Translations under genes and position numbers: made by a program | NCBI GenBank assembly: GCA_040881945.1 | Contig: JBBECF010000126.1 | Location: 1-20,581 of the forward strand | Reading direction: 5' to 3' | DNA: 20,581 bases | Origin: JBBECF01 sp040881945 | GTDB taxonomy: Bacteria > Pseudomonadota > Alphaproteobacteria > Dongiales > Dongiaceae | Shown here: positions 14,145-20,581 of the stretch, piece by piece | How positions within the stretch are numbered: position 1 is the first letter of the stretch | Layout: each line of letters opens with the position of its first letter | Notes under the pieces: model-generated | What the model was told of the DNA's origin: nothing | The model's input: the letters and a program-made list of their open reading frames with translations, nothing else | The model's database searches: none

Positions 14145-14192
14145 TAATTTTTCCCGAGGCCACTTCGCCGGCGGATATGCTGCGAAAATTAG

Positions 14193-14207
14193 GAATGTCC
14201 GCTTTTC
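14193..14207 (-). repeat. Inverted copy of the GGGGACATTC repeat
   Basis: GAATGTCCGCTTTTC is the reverse complement of GAAAAGGGGACATTC with one change (G to C). Together with 14107-14144 it can form a long stem with a loop of about 50 bases, just past the end of mfd. The following TTC of TTCGTC also occurs next to the 13084 copy. Confidence 0.6.
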
Positions 14208-14229
14208 TTCGTCGGAACCCCCCCTTTCC

Positions 14230-17200
14230 TCACGTCGCCATCGCCGCGAGTCGCTGCATCAGGTCGTGGACGCCGGCGATGCGCCGGCGCGGGTCGTCCC
14301 AGGGCTGGCGATAGACGAGCCGGTGGTCCGGCCGCAGGCTGATCTCGTTGGGTCGCCGGTTGATGAAATCGACCAGCGCCGCCGGCTTGGCGAAGCGGTT
14401 GCCGCGGAACGACAGCACCGCGCCCTTCGGCCCCGCCTCGACCCGCTCGATGCCGGCGTCGCGGCACAGGCGCTTGATGGCGATCACCTGCAACAGGTTC
14501 TCGACCTCGGCCGGCAGCGGCCCGAAGCGGTCGATCAGCTCGGCCGCGAAGGCGTCGATCTCGGCGCGGTCGACGAGCGCGGCGAGGCGCCGGTAGAGGC
14601 CGAGCCGGACGCCGAGGTCGGCGACGTAGCCTTCGGGGATCAGCACCGACGTCCCGACGCCGATCTGCGGCGTCCATTCCTCGACCGGCGCGGCGCCGCG
14701 CGCCGCCGCCACCGCGTCCTCGAGCATCTGCTGGTAGAGCTCGACGCCGACTTCGCGGATATGCCCGGACTGCTCCTCGCCCAACAGGTTGCCGGCGCCG
14801 CGGATGTCGAGGTCGTGGCTGGCCAGCGTGAAGCCGGCGCCCAGCGTATCGAGCGTCTGCATCACCTGCAGCCGGCGCTGCGCCGCTTCCGACAGCAGCC
14901 GGCCGGGCGGCAGCGTCAGATAGGCGTAGCCGCGCAGCTTGGCCCGCCCGATGCGGCCGCGAAGCTGGTAGAGCTGGGACAGGCCGAACATCTCGGCGCG
15001 GTGGACGATCATGGTGTTGACGGTCGGGATGTCGAGCCCGGATTCGATGATGCTGGTGGACAGCAGCAGGTCGTAGGCGCGGTCGTAGAACGCCGTCATC
15101 GCCTTCTCGAGGTCGCGCGCCGCCATGCGCCCGTGGGCGATGACGAACTTGATCTCCGGCATCAACCGGCGCAATTGCGCGGCCACCTTGTCCAGGTCCT
15201 CGATGCGCGGGCAGACATAGAACGTCTGGCCGCCGCGGTAGTGCTCGCGCCGGATCGCCTCGCGCACGATCACCGGGTCATAGGGCAGCACGAAGGTGCG
15301 CACCGCCAGGCGGTCGATCGGCGGCGTGGCGATCAGGCTCATCTCGCGCACCCCGGACAGCGCGAGCTGCAACGTGCGCGGAATCGGCGTCGCGGTCAGG
15401 GTCAGCACGTGCACGTCGGCGCGCAGTTGCTTCAGCCGCTCCTTCTGGGCGACGCCGAAATGCTGCTCCTCGTCGACGACGAGAAGCCCCAGATTGCCGA
15501 ACTCGATGCCCTTGCCGAGCAAGGCGTGGGTGCCGATGACGATGTCCGCCGCGCCGCTTTTCAGCCCCTCCCTGGTCTCGCGCGCCTCGCCCGCCGGGAC
15601 CAGCCGCGACAGTTGCCGGACCCGCACCGGCAGTCCGGCGAAGCGCTCGGTGAAGGTGCGGACATGCTGGCGGCAGAGCAGGGTCGTCGGGGTAACCACG
15701 GCGACCTGGTGGCCGGACATGACGGCGACGAAGGCGGCGCGCAGCGCCACCTCGGTCTTGCCGAAGCCGACGTCGCCGCAAACCAGCCGGTCCATCGGCC
15801 GGCCAGCGGCGAGGTCGGCCAGCACGTCCTCGATGGCGCGGGCCTGGTCCTCGGTCTCGGAGTACGGGAAGCGGGCGCAGAATTCGTCGTACAGCCCTTC
15901 CGGCGGCACCATCGCCGCGCCCGGCTTGACCGCGCGCGCCGCGGCGGTGGCGATGAGCTGGCCGGCGATCTCGCGGATGCGCTGCTTGACCCGCGCCTTG
16001 CGCGTCTGCCAGGCGACGCCGCCGAGACGGTCGAGCACCGCCGTGCCGTCGGCCGCGCCGTAGCGCGACAGCACGTCGATGTTCTCGACCGGCACGAACA
16101 GCTTGTCGCCGCCGTCGTAAAGGACGCGCAGGCAGTCATGCGGGCCGCCGCCGACCTCCAGCGTCGCCAGCCCGTCGTAGCGGCCGACGCCGTGCTCGAC
16201 ATGAACGACGTAGTCGCCTTCGAGGAAGTTGGACAACTCGGCGAGCAGCCGGTCGGGTCGCCGGCGCGGCCGCGCCGGCCGCGCCAGGCGGTCGCCCAGG
16301 ATATCCGGCTCGCCGATCACCGCCAAGCCATCGGCGACGAAGCCGTGCTCGAGGCCAAGCACGACGAACACGGCGGTGTCGGCCGGTGTCGCCAGGGCTT
16401 CACGCCAGCTCGCCGCCGTTTTCCGGCGCGCCAGGCCGTGGTCGGCGAGCAGGTGCGACAGGCGGTCCAGGCTGCCGGCACTGTAGCCGGCGACGAGGAC
16501 GCGCCGGCCCGCCCGTTGCTCCGCCTCGATATGGGCGCGCACGGCGTCGTACAGGTTCACGTCGGCGCGCGTCCGCGCCTCGGCGAAGTCGCGCCCCGGC
16601 CGGCCGCCGGCGTCGGCGCAGTCCGCCGCCCCCTCCGGCGCCGCGAACGGCGACAGCACGGCCGAGAGCCGCGTCGCGAGCAGCGCATCCCATTCGGCCC
16701 CGTCCAGATACAGCCGCTCCGGCGGCAGCGGCCGATAGACGGTGCCGCCGGCGCTTTCGGCCCGTTGCAGCTCGGTTCGCGCCCGGTAGAAGTCGGCGAT
16801 CGTCTCGAGCCGCGCGTCGCGCGCCGCCTCGGCCTGGTGATCGAGCGTCACCGTGGCGCCGGGCAGGTAATCGAGCGCCGTTTCCAGCCGCGCCTGGAAC
16901 AGCGGCAGCCAATGCTCCATGCCGGCATACTGGCGGCCGGCACTGACCGCCTCGTAGAGCGGGTCGTCGCCGCCCACCGCCCCGAAGCAGGCGCGGTAGC
17001 CGGCGCGGAAGCGCTCGATCGACTCGGCGTCGAGGCGGAGCTCGCTGACCGGCTTGACGTCGAAGCCGGCGACCGGCCCGGTGCTGCGCTGGGTCAGCGG
17101 GTCGAAGCCGCGGATCTGCTCGATCTCGTCGCCGAAGAAATCGAGGCGGAACGGGGCGTCGGCGCCGCTCGGAAACAGGTCGAGGAGGCCGCCGCGCACG

Positions 17201-17700
17201 GCATACTCGCCGGGCTCGTTGACCGATCCGGCGCGCAGGTAGCCGCTGCGCCCGAGGAACGCGACCAGGTCGTCGAGGCCGGCCCGGTCGCCGACCTTGA
17301 CCGGGCGCACCGCGCCGGCGAAGGCGTCGCGCGGCGGCACCCGCTGCAGCAGCCCGGCGACCGTCATGAGCACGATGCGTCGGCGCGACTGCGCCGCCGG
17401 CACGAGCAGGCGGGTCAGGGTGTCGATGCGTCGGCTGACCACGTCGCGGTGCGGCGACACCCGGTCGTAGGGCAGGCAATCCCAGGCCGGGAAGCTCAGG
17501 ACTTCGATATCGGGCGCGAAGAAGGCGAGCGCGGCGGCAAGCTGCGCCAGACGCGCATCGTCGCGCGCCACATGCGCGAGCGCGCCCGTCGGGCAGTCGT
17601 CGGCCGACGCCGCCAGCCGCGCGAGCACGAGGGCGTCGTAGCCCTCGGGCGCTCCGGCCAGCAGCGTGCGGTGGGGACCGATAAGAATGCCGGAGGTCAA
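14230..17700 (-). CDS. mfd: Transcription-repair coupling factor Mfd
   Basis: An 1156-residue DNA translocase that removes stalled RNA polymerase and recruits UvrA. In order: UvrB-like N-terminal part (FPAWDCLPYDRVSPH near 70-84, PGEYAVRGGLLDLFP near 163-177); RNA-polymerase-interacting domain at about 490-555 (GDYVVHVEHGVGRY, FVPVENIDVLSRYG); helicase motif I GDVGFGKTE (642-650), DEEQ box (743-746), LTATPIPRT (768-776), IIESGLDIP, QLRGRIGR; and the C-terminal regulatory domain. Full length. The start is a TTG at 17700 overlapping the sdhE stop as TTGA; no in-frame ATG nearby fits better. sdhE directly before mfd is a familiar alphaproteobacterial order. The last 24 or so bases of a shared 3' segment are duplicated beyond the LysE gene. 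Confidence 0.97.
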   Translation of the reverse strand: MTSGILIGPHRTLLAGAPEGYDALVLARLAASADDCPTGALAHVARDDARLAQLAAALAFFAPDIEVLSFPAWDCLPYDRVSPHRDVVSRRIDTLTRLLVPAAQSRRRIVLMTVAGLLQRVPPRDAFAGAVRPVKVGDRAGLDDLVAFLGRSGYLRAGSVNEPGEYAVRGGLLDLFPSGADAPFRLDFFGDEIEQIRGFDPLTQRSTGPVAGFDVKPVSELRLDAESIERFRAGYRACFGAVGGDDPLYEAVSAGRQYAGMEHWLPLFQARLETALDYLPGATVTLDHQAEAARDARLETIADFYRARTELQRAESAGGTVYRPLPPERLYLDGAEWDALLATRLSAVLSPFAAPEGAADCADAGGRPGRDFAEARTRADVNLYDAVRAHIEAEQRAGRRVLVAGYSAGSLDRLSHLLADHGLARRKTAASWREALATPADTAVFVVLGLEHGFVADGLAVIGEPDILGDRLARPARPRRRPDRLLAELSNFLEGDYVVHVEHGVGRYDGLATLEVGGGPHDCLRVLYDGGDKLFVPVENIDVLSRYGAADGTAVLDRLGGVAWQTRKARVKQRIREIAGQLIATAAARAVKPGAAMVPPEGLYDEFCARFPYSETEDQARAIEDVLADLAAGRPMDRLVCGDVGFGKTEVALRAAFVAVMSGHQVAVVTPTTLLCRQHVRTFTERFAGLPVRVRQLSRLVPAGEARETREGLKSGAADIVIGTHALLGKGIEFGNLGLLVVDEEQHFGVAQKERLKQLRADVHVLTLTATPIPRTLQLALSGVREMSLIATPPIDRLAVRTFVLPYDPVIVREAIRREHYRGGQTFYVCPRIEDLDKVAAQLRRLMPEIKFVIAHGRMAARDLEKAMTAFYDRAYDLLLSTSIIESGLDIPTVNTMIVHRAEMFGLSQLYQLRGRIGRAKLRGYAYLTLPPGRLLSEAAQRRLQVMQTLDTLGAGFTLASHDLDIRGAGNLLGEEQSGHIREVGVELYQQMLEDAVAAARGAAPVEEWTPQIGVGTSVLIPEGYVADLGVRLGLYRRLAALVDRAEIDAFAAELIDRFGPLPAEVENLLQVIAIKRLCRDAGIERVEAGPKGAVLSFRGNRFAKPAALVDFINRRPNEISLRPDHRLVYRQPWDDPRRRIAGVHDLMQRLAAMAT
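14252..14275 (+). repeat. 24-bp direct repeat, copy 2 (in the mfd 3' end)
   Basis: Identical to 13127-13150 and in the same orientation. It encodes, on the minus strand, the GVHDLMQR stretch near the Mfd C-terminus. With copy 1 it delimits a 1,125-base segment containing the LysE gene, as expected if a segment inserted at a gene's 3' end and restored the reading frame. Confidence 0.85.
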
Positions 17701-17972
17701 GACCCTGGTTCGTGGAACTTGAAGCGTTGCAGCAACCGCATCACGTCGTTGTCCTGGGCCGGCGGCACGGCCGCGCGCCCGGTCAGCCAGTCGTAGATCT
17801 CCGGGTCGCCGTTTTCCAACAGGGCGGCGTAGCGGTCAAGCTGTTCCGCCGTCATGGCGTCGAGATGCGCCTCGGCGAAGCGGCCGAGCAGCAGGTCCAG
17901 CTCGCGCGTGCCGCGGTGCCAACTTCGGAAGCGCAGCCGCTTGCGGTGCAGGTCGAGGGTCGGGTCGGTCAT
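17697..17972 (-). CDS. sdhE: Succinate dehydrogenase assembly factor SdhE (FAD assembly factor)
   Basis: A 91-residue protein of the SdhE/Sdh5 (DUF339, YgfY) family, which promotes covalent attachment of FAD to the succinate dehydrogenase flavoprotein. The signature R-G-x-x-E-x-D is seen in WHRGTRELDLLLGRFAE, followed by the helical FAEAHLDAM, LDRYAALLENGDPEIYDWLTG segment. I chose the ATG at 17972 because family homology starts there; a GTG at 17999 is possible but adds nine residues not expected. Shine-Dalgarno is weak. Its stop overlaps the mfd start as TTGA. Upstream, the TauE/SafE-like gene ends 33 bases away in the same direction. Confidence 0.93.
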   Translation of the reverse strand: MTDPTLDLHRKRLRFRSWHRGTRELDLLLGRFAEAHLDAMTAEQLDRYAALLENGDPEIYDWLTGRAAVPPAQDNDVMRLLQRFKFHEPGS

Positions 17973-18005
17973 TCGCGCTTGGTCGCAAACACTTATCACA
18001 GGCCT

Positions 18006-18713
18006 TCAGGCGATCCAGCGCCAGGCCATGAACCCGAGCAGCCCGGCATTCGCCAGCATCAGGGCCGGCGCGATCCGCGCCGCCGCGCCGTGCCAGCGCC
18101 GTCCGGCGAAGTGGCCGAGCCAGCCGACCGCGACGAGGCCCGGCACGGTGCCGAGCGCGAAGGCGGCCATGCCGAGCGCGCCCGTCAGGGCGTGGCCGCT
18201 CGCCGCCGCCACGGCGACGGCGCCGTAGAGCAGACCGCAAGGAAGAAATCCGAGAGCGACGCCAAGGGCGTAGCCGCGCCATCCCAGCGGGCGCGCGAAC
18301 AGGGGCCGGGCGAGCGAGCCGAGGCGCCGCGCCCACGGTCCCTCGCCACCGCGCCGCGGCCGGCGCAAGGCCGGCCAGAGGCGCTGCACGCCATAGCCGA
18401 GGAAGAACAGCGCGGCCGCCAGCAGCAGCGCCGCCGACAGCCAGCGCAGCCCCGTCAGCTCGGTCGCCTGGCCGGCGAGCAGCGCCGCTGCGCCGCCGAG
18501 CCCGGCATAGGTGGTCAGACGGCCGAGATGGTAGGGCAGCAGCGCCGCGCCGGCGACGCGATGGAACTCGCCGAGCTGGGCGGCCGGGACCGCCGCCAGC
18601 CGCGCCTCGGCCTGGGCGAGCACGAAGGGCCCGCACATCCCGGCGCAATGACCGACGCCGCCGACCAGGCCGGCGGCGAACAGCGCGCCCAGCAATGCCG
18701 CGTCCTGAACCAT
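18006..18713 (-). CDS. TauE/SafE-like (UreH/DsbD-2 type) membrane protein next to cbb3 genes
   Basis: A 235-residue membrane protein with about six hydrophobic segments, of the family usually labelled sulfite exporter TauE/SafE or cytochrome-c-biogenesis-like. Distinctive features are GHCAGMCGPFV (Cys23, Cys27) in the first membrane segment and GFLPCGLLYGAV (Cys159) in a later one. Paired membrane cysteines of this sort suggest a thiol redox or metal-handling role; members are often encoded in cbb3 oxidase assembly loci, so copper delivery or oxidase maturation is a fair guess, while sulfite export is unproven. GGAGG 7 bases before the ATG supports the start. It is divergent from the DUF2189-ccoN genes, with an FNR-type box between, and is followed by sdhE and mfd. 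Confidence 0.8.
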   Translation of the reverse strand: MVQDAALLGALFAAGLVGGVGHCAGMCGPFVLAQAEARLAAVPAAQLGEFHRVAGAALLPYHLGRLTTYAGLGGAAALLAGQATELTGLRWLSAALLLAAALFFLGYGVQRLWPALRRPRRGGEGPWARRLGSLARPLFARPLGWRGYALGVALGFLPCGLLYGAVAVAAASGHALTGALGMAAFALGTVPGLVAVGWLGHFAGRRWHGAAARIAPALMLANAGLLGFMAWRWIA

Positions 18714-18763
18714 CTGACGGCCTCCGTCCGTGTCGAGACTGCCGGCGCCGGATCGCGCCGTGA

Positions 18764-18777
18764 CTGATCTGCATCAA
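18764..18777. promoter_or_regulatory. FNR/FixK-type binding site (anaerobox)
   Basis: CTGATCTGCATCAA matches the FNR/FixK consensus TTGAT-N4-ATCAA at 9 of its 10 specified positions. It lies in the 162-base divergent intergenic region. Its centre is 57 bases before the TauE/SafE-like start and 105 bases before the DUF2189 start. Boxes of this form control cco operons under low oxygen in many alphaproteobacteria, and the gene context here fits. Spacing from the leftward start fits a class II promoter with a short leader. Confidence 0.8.
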
Positions 18778-18875
18778 TGTGCCGGCCGCGCCGCCGCGGC
18801 AAGAACCGTCGCGACCGCTCGCCCTCCGGGCCGCGGATAGTGTAGCATCGCGGGGACAGGTACCGGGAGGCCGGA

Positions 18876-19661
18876 ATGACCGATGTGACGCAGCTTGCCA
18901 TCGACCGCTCGCTGTCGATCCGGACGGTGAGCGAGGAGCGGGTGTGGGTGTGGCTGTCGGCCGGATGGCGCGACATGCGCCGGGTGCCCGGCGTCAGCCT
19001 CGCCTATGGCGCCGCCTTCGTGGCGGTCAGCTTCCTGCTCACCCTCGGCCTGTGGCTCGTCGACATGGTCTATCTCATCCTGCCGCTGGCCGCCGGGTTC
19101 ATGTTCATCGGGCCGCTCGTCGCCGTGGGTCTTTATGACGTCAGCCGGCGGCTGGAGCGGGGCGAGCGCGCGACGCTTGGCGACGCGGTCGTCGCCTGGC
19201 GGGCGAACGTTGGCCAGATCGCCACCATGGGCGTCGTCCTGATGCTGTTCCTGCTCGCCTGGATCCGCATCGCCTTCCTCATTTTCGCGCTGTTCTTCGG
19301 TGCGTCGCCGCCGAGTTGGGACCTGCTGATCCAGACCGTGTTCTTTTCCGTCGCGGGCGTGCCCTTCCTGATCGTCGGCACGGCGGCCGGGGCGGTGCTG
19401 GCGGCCGTCGCCTTCGCCGTCAGCGCGGTGGCGCTGCCGCTGCTGCTCGACCGCGACGTCGGCGTCGTCACGGCGATCGCGGCCAGCGCGACGGCGGTGT
19501 GGCGGAACCGGCGGGTGATGATCGGCTGGGCGGCGCTGATCGTGCTGTTCACCGCCGCCGGGATGGCGACGTTCTATGTCGGCCTGGCGCTGACCCTGCC
19601 CTTGATCGGGCACGCCACCTGGCACGCCTATCGCGACCTGGTCGTCGTGGCGCCGGGTTAA
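18876..19661 (+). CDS. DUF2189 integral membrane protein
   Basis: A 261-residue protein with about six hydrophobic segments after a soluble N-terminus of about 40 residues. Recognisable family features are GWRDMRRVPGVSLAYG, FMFIGPLVAVGLYDVSRRLERGE and a late ALPLLLDRDVGVVTAI followed by a final membrane pair. The family's function is unknown. In alphaproteobacteria it is often found beside cytochrome oxidase genes, as here. GGGAGG 5 bases before the ATG supports the start. It ends 46 bases before ccoN in the same direction, so both are probably transcribed together from the divergent promoter region. A possible -10 (TAGCAT, 18843-18848) lies closer to it. Confidence 0.88.
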   Translation: MTDVTQLAIDRSLSIRTVSEERVWVWLSAGWRDMRRVPGVSLAYGAAFVAVSFLLTLGLWLVDMVYLILPLAAGFMFIGPLVAVGLYDVSRRLERGERATLGDAVVAWRANVGQIATMGVVLMLFLLAWIRIAFLIFALFFGASPPSWDLLIQTVFFSVAGVPFLIVGTAAGAVLAAVAFAVSAVALPLLLDRDVGVVTAIAASATAVWRNRRVMIGWAALIVLFTAAGMATFYVGLALTLPLIGHATWHAYRDLVVVAPG

Positions 19662-19707
19662 GGGGGCGCCGTGCAGAGTTTGCCGTGAAGGGAAGGGGAG
19701 CCGCTTC

Positions 19708-20581
19708 ATGACCGCAGCGACCGTTGCCGCCGCATCGCCGTCCGGGCCGGTGGCGTATGACGACGCGGTCATCCGCCGCTTCGTCGTCGCCACCGTGTTC
19801 TGGGGCGTCGTGGCGTTCGCTGCCGGGGTGTTCATCGCCCTGCAGCTCGCCTATCCCGTTCTGAATCTCGATCTCGAATGGACGACATTCGGCCGCCTGC
19901 GGCCGGTGCATACTTCGGCGGCGGTCTTCGCATTCGGCGGCAATGCGCTGTTCGCGACCTCGCTCTACGTCGTGCAGCGCACCAGCCGGGCGGCGCTGTT
20001 CGGCGGGCCGGCGCTGGCCGGCTTTTTGTTCTGGGGCTATCAGATCTTCATCGTGCTCGCCGCCTCGGGTTACGTGCTGGGCATCACCCAGAGCCGCGAA
20101 TACGCCGAGCCGGAATGGTACGTCGATCTGTGGCTGACCCTGGTCTGGGTCGTCTATCTGGTCGTCTTCGCCGGCACGTTGACGCGGCGGCGCGAACCGC
20201 ACATCTACGTCGCCAACTGGTTCTTCCTCGCCTTCATCGTCACCGTGGCGGTGCTGCATATCGGCAACAACATGGCGCTGCCGGTCTCGTTCCTCGGGGT
20301 CAAGAGCTATCCGGCGCTGGCCGGCGTGCAGGACGCCATGATGCAGTGGTGGTACGGCCACAACGCGGTCGGCTTCTTCCTGACCGCCGGGTTCCTCGGC
20401 ATCATGTACTACTTCGTGCCGAAGCGGGCGGAGCGGCCGATCTATTCCTACCGCCTGTCGATCGTTCATTTCTGGACGCTGATCTTCCTCTACATCTGGG
20501 CCGGTCCGCACCACCTGCACTATACCGCGCTGCCGGACTGGACGCAGACGCTCGGCATGACCTTCTCGGTGATGCTGTGGA
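19708..20581 (+). CDS. ccoN: cbb3-type cytochrome c oxidase subunit I, 5' part (cut by window edge)
   Basis: The first 291 codons of CcoN, the heme-copper subunit of the high-affinity cbb3 oxidase; the full protein is about 480-540 residues, so the C-terminal part lies beyond the window. No stop occurs in frame. Expected ligands are visible: His68 in RPVHTSAAVF (low-spin heme), His218 in WWYGHNAVGFF and the His268-His269 pair in GPHHLHY (CuB), and Tyr246/Tyr248 in PIYSYRL, one of which is probably the cross-linked tyrosine of this oxidase class. AAGGGGAG at 19693-19700 is the ribosome site. The oxidase reduces oxygen under microaerobic conditions in the inner membrane. ccoO, ccoQ and ccoP are expected to follow. 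Confidence 0.96.
   Translation, partial: MTAATVAAASPSGPVAYDDAVIRRFVVATVFWGVVAFAAGVFIALQLAYPVLNLDLEWTTFGRLRPVHTSAAVFAFGGNALFATSLYVVQRTSRAALFGGPALAGFLFWGYQIFIVLAASGYVLGITQSREYAEPEWYVDLWLTLVWVVYLVVFAGTLTRRREPHIYVANWFFLAFIVTVAVLHIGNNMALPVSFLGVKSYPALAGVQDAMMQWWYGHNAVGFFLTAGFLGIMYYFVPKRAERPIYSYRLSIVHFWTLIFLYIWAGPHHLHYTALPDWTQTLGMTFSVMLW

Larger units (their letters stand above)
13830..14229. other. Intergenic stretch between mfd and LysE gene, no gene recognised
   Basis: About 400 bases. 13830-14100 shows no convincing coding sequence: reading frames cross it, but none has a recognisable protein and composition is mixed. It may be decayed DNA. 14107-14144 holds a tandem repeat, 14145-14192 is relatively AT-rich (AATTTTTCCC, GCGAAAATTAGG) and may include the LysE promoter or the end of the mfd transcript, 14193-14207 holds an inverted copy of the repeat, and 14218-14224 is a run of seven C. 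Confidence 0.55.

Noticed and set aside
13873..14163. Possible transposase remnant or small gene between mfd and LysE
   Set aside because: No transposase motif could be read in any frame, so only the repeats were reported.
13777..17796. Plus-strand open frame of 1339 codons opposite mfd
   Set aside because: It is antisense to a full-length, motif-complete mfd and has the Arg/Ala/Gly-rich composition of GC-rich shadow frames, with no recognisable domain.
1..20581. CRISPR array, tRNA or rRNA genes, prophage genes
   Set aside because: No regularly spaced repeats, no tRNA-like cloverleaf or rRNA sequence, and no phage structural or integrase genes were recognised.

Overview
The window is high-GC coding DNA from an alphaproteobacterium, probably Rhodospirillales-like. 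The evidence is a MipZ-type division ATPase, the sdhE-mfd gene pair, a DUF2189 membrane protein beside a cbb3 oxidase gene, and an FNR/FixK-type box. No rRNA, tRNA, CRISPR array or intact transposase was seen.

Layout. 1-1,603 (minus): a HigA-type antitoxin with no visible toxin, behind a YcaQ/AlkX-type DNA glycosylase. 1,624-1,719: a G-rich composite inverted repeat. 1,766-4,176 (minus): an AMP-forming acyl-CoA ligase and a short-chain dehydrogenase joined by an ATGA overlap. 4,284-8,255 (plus): a FrnE/DsbA-type oxidoreductase, then three consecutive valine-degradation enzymes (isobutyryl-CoA dehydrogenase, 3-hydroxyisobutyryl-CoA hydrolase, 3-hydroxyisobutyrate dehydrogenase). A ~180-bp MITE-like inverted-repeat element separates the last two. 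8,331-9,641: MipZ with a TerB-like domain at its N-terminus. 9,720-12,678: a three-gene sugar-type ABC importer with a strong hairpin between the binding-protein and permease genes. 12,700-13,053: a small acidic secreted protein of unknown function.

13,084-14,229 is the most unusual non-coding part. A lower-GC LysE-family exporter gene lies between the intact mfd 3' end and a diverged second copy of that 3' end, with a 24-bp perfect direct repeat and several copies of a GGGGACA-containing motif around it. 14,230-18,713 (minus) carries a TauE/SafE-like membrane protein, sdhE and mfd in one direction. From 18,764 rightward there is an FNR-type box, a DUF2189 protein and the first 291 codons of ccoN, which runs off the window.

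How the genes work together. The valine genes convert isobutyryl-CoA to methylmalonate semialdehyde. The divergent ligase could feed related acids into CoA thioesters, but that link is inference. The right end is the start of a microaerobic respiration locus, and the FNR-type box lies between its two divergent arms. The best candidates for undescribed biology are the TerB-MipZ fusion and the LysE cassette at the mfd 3' end.
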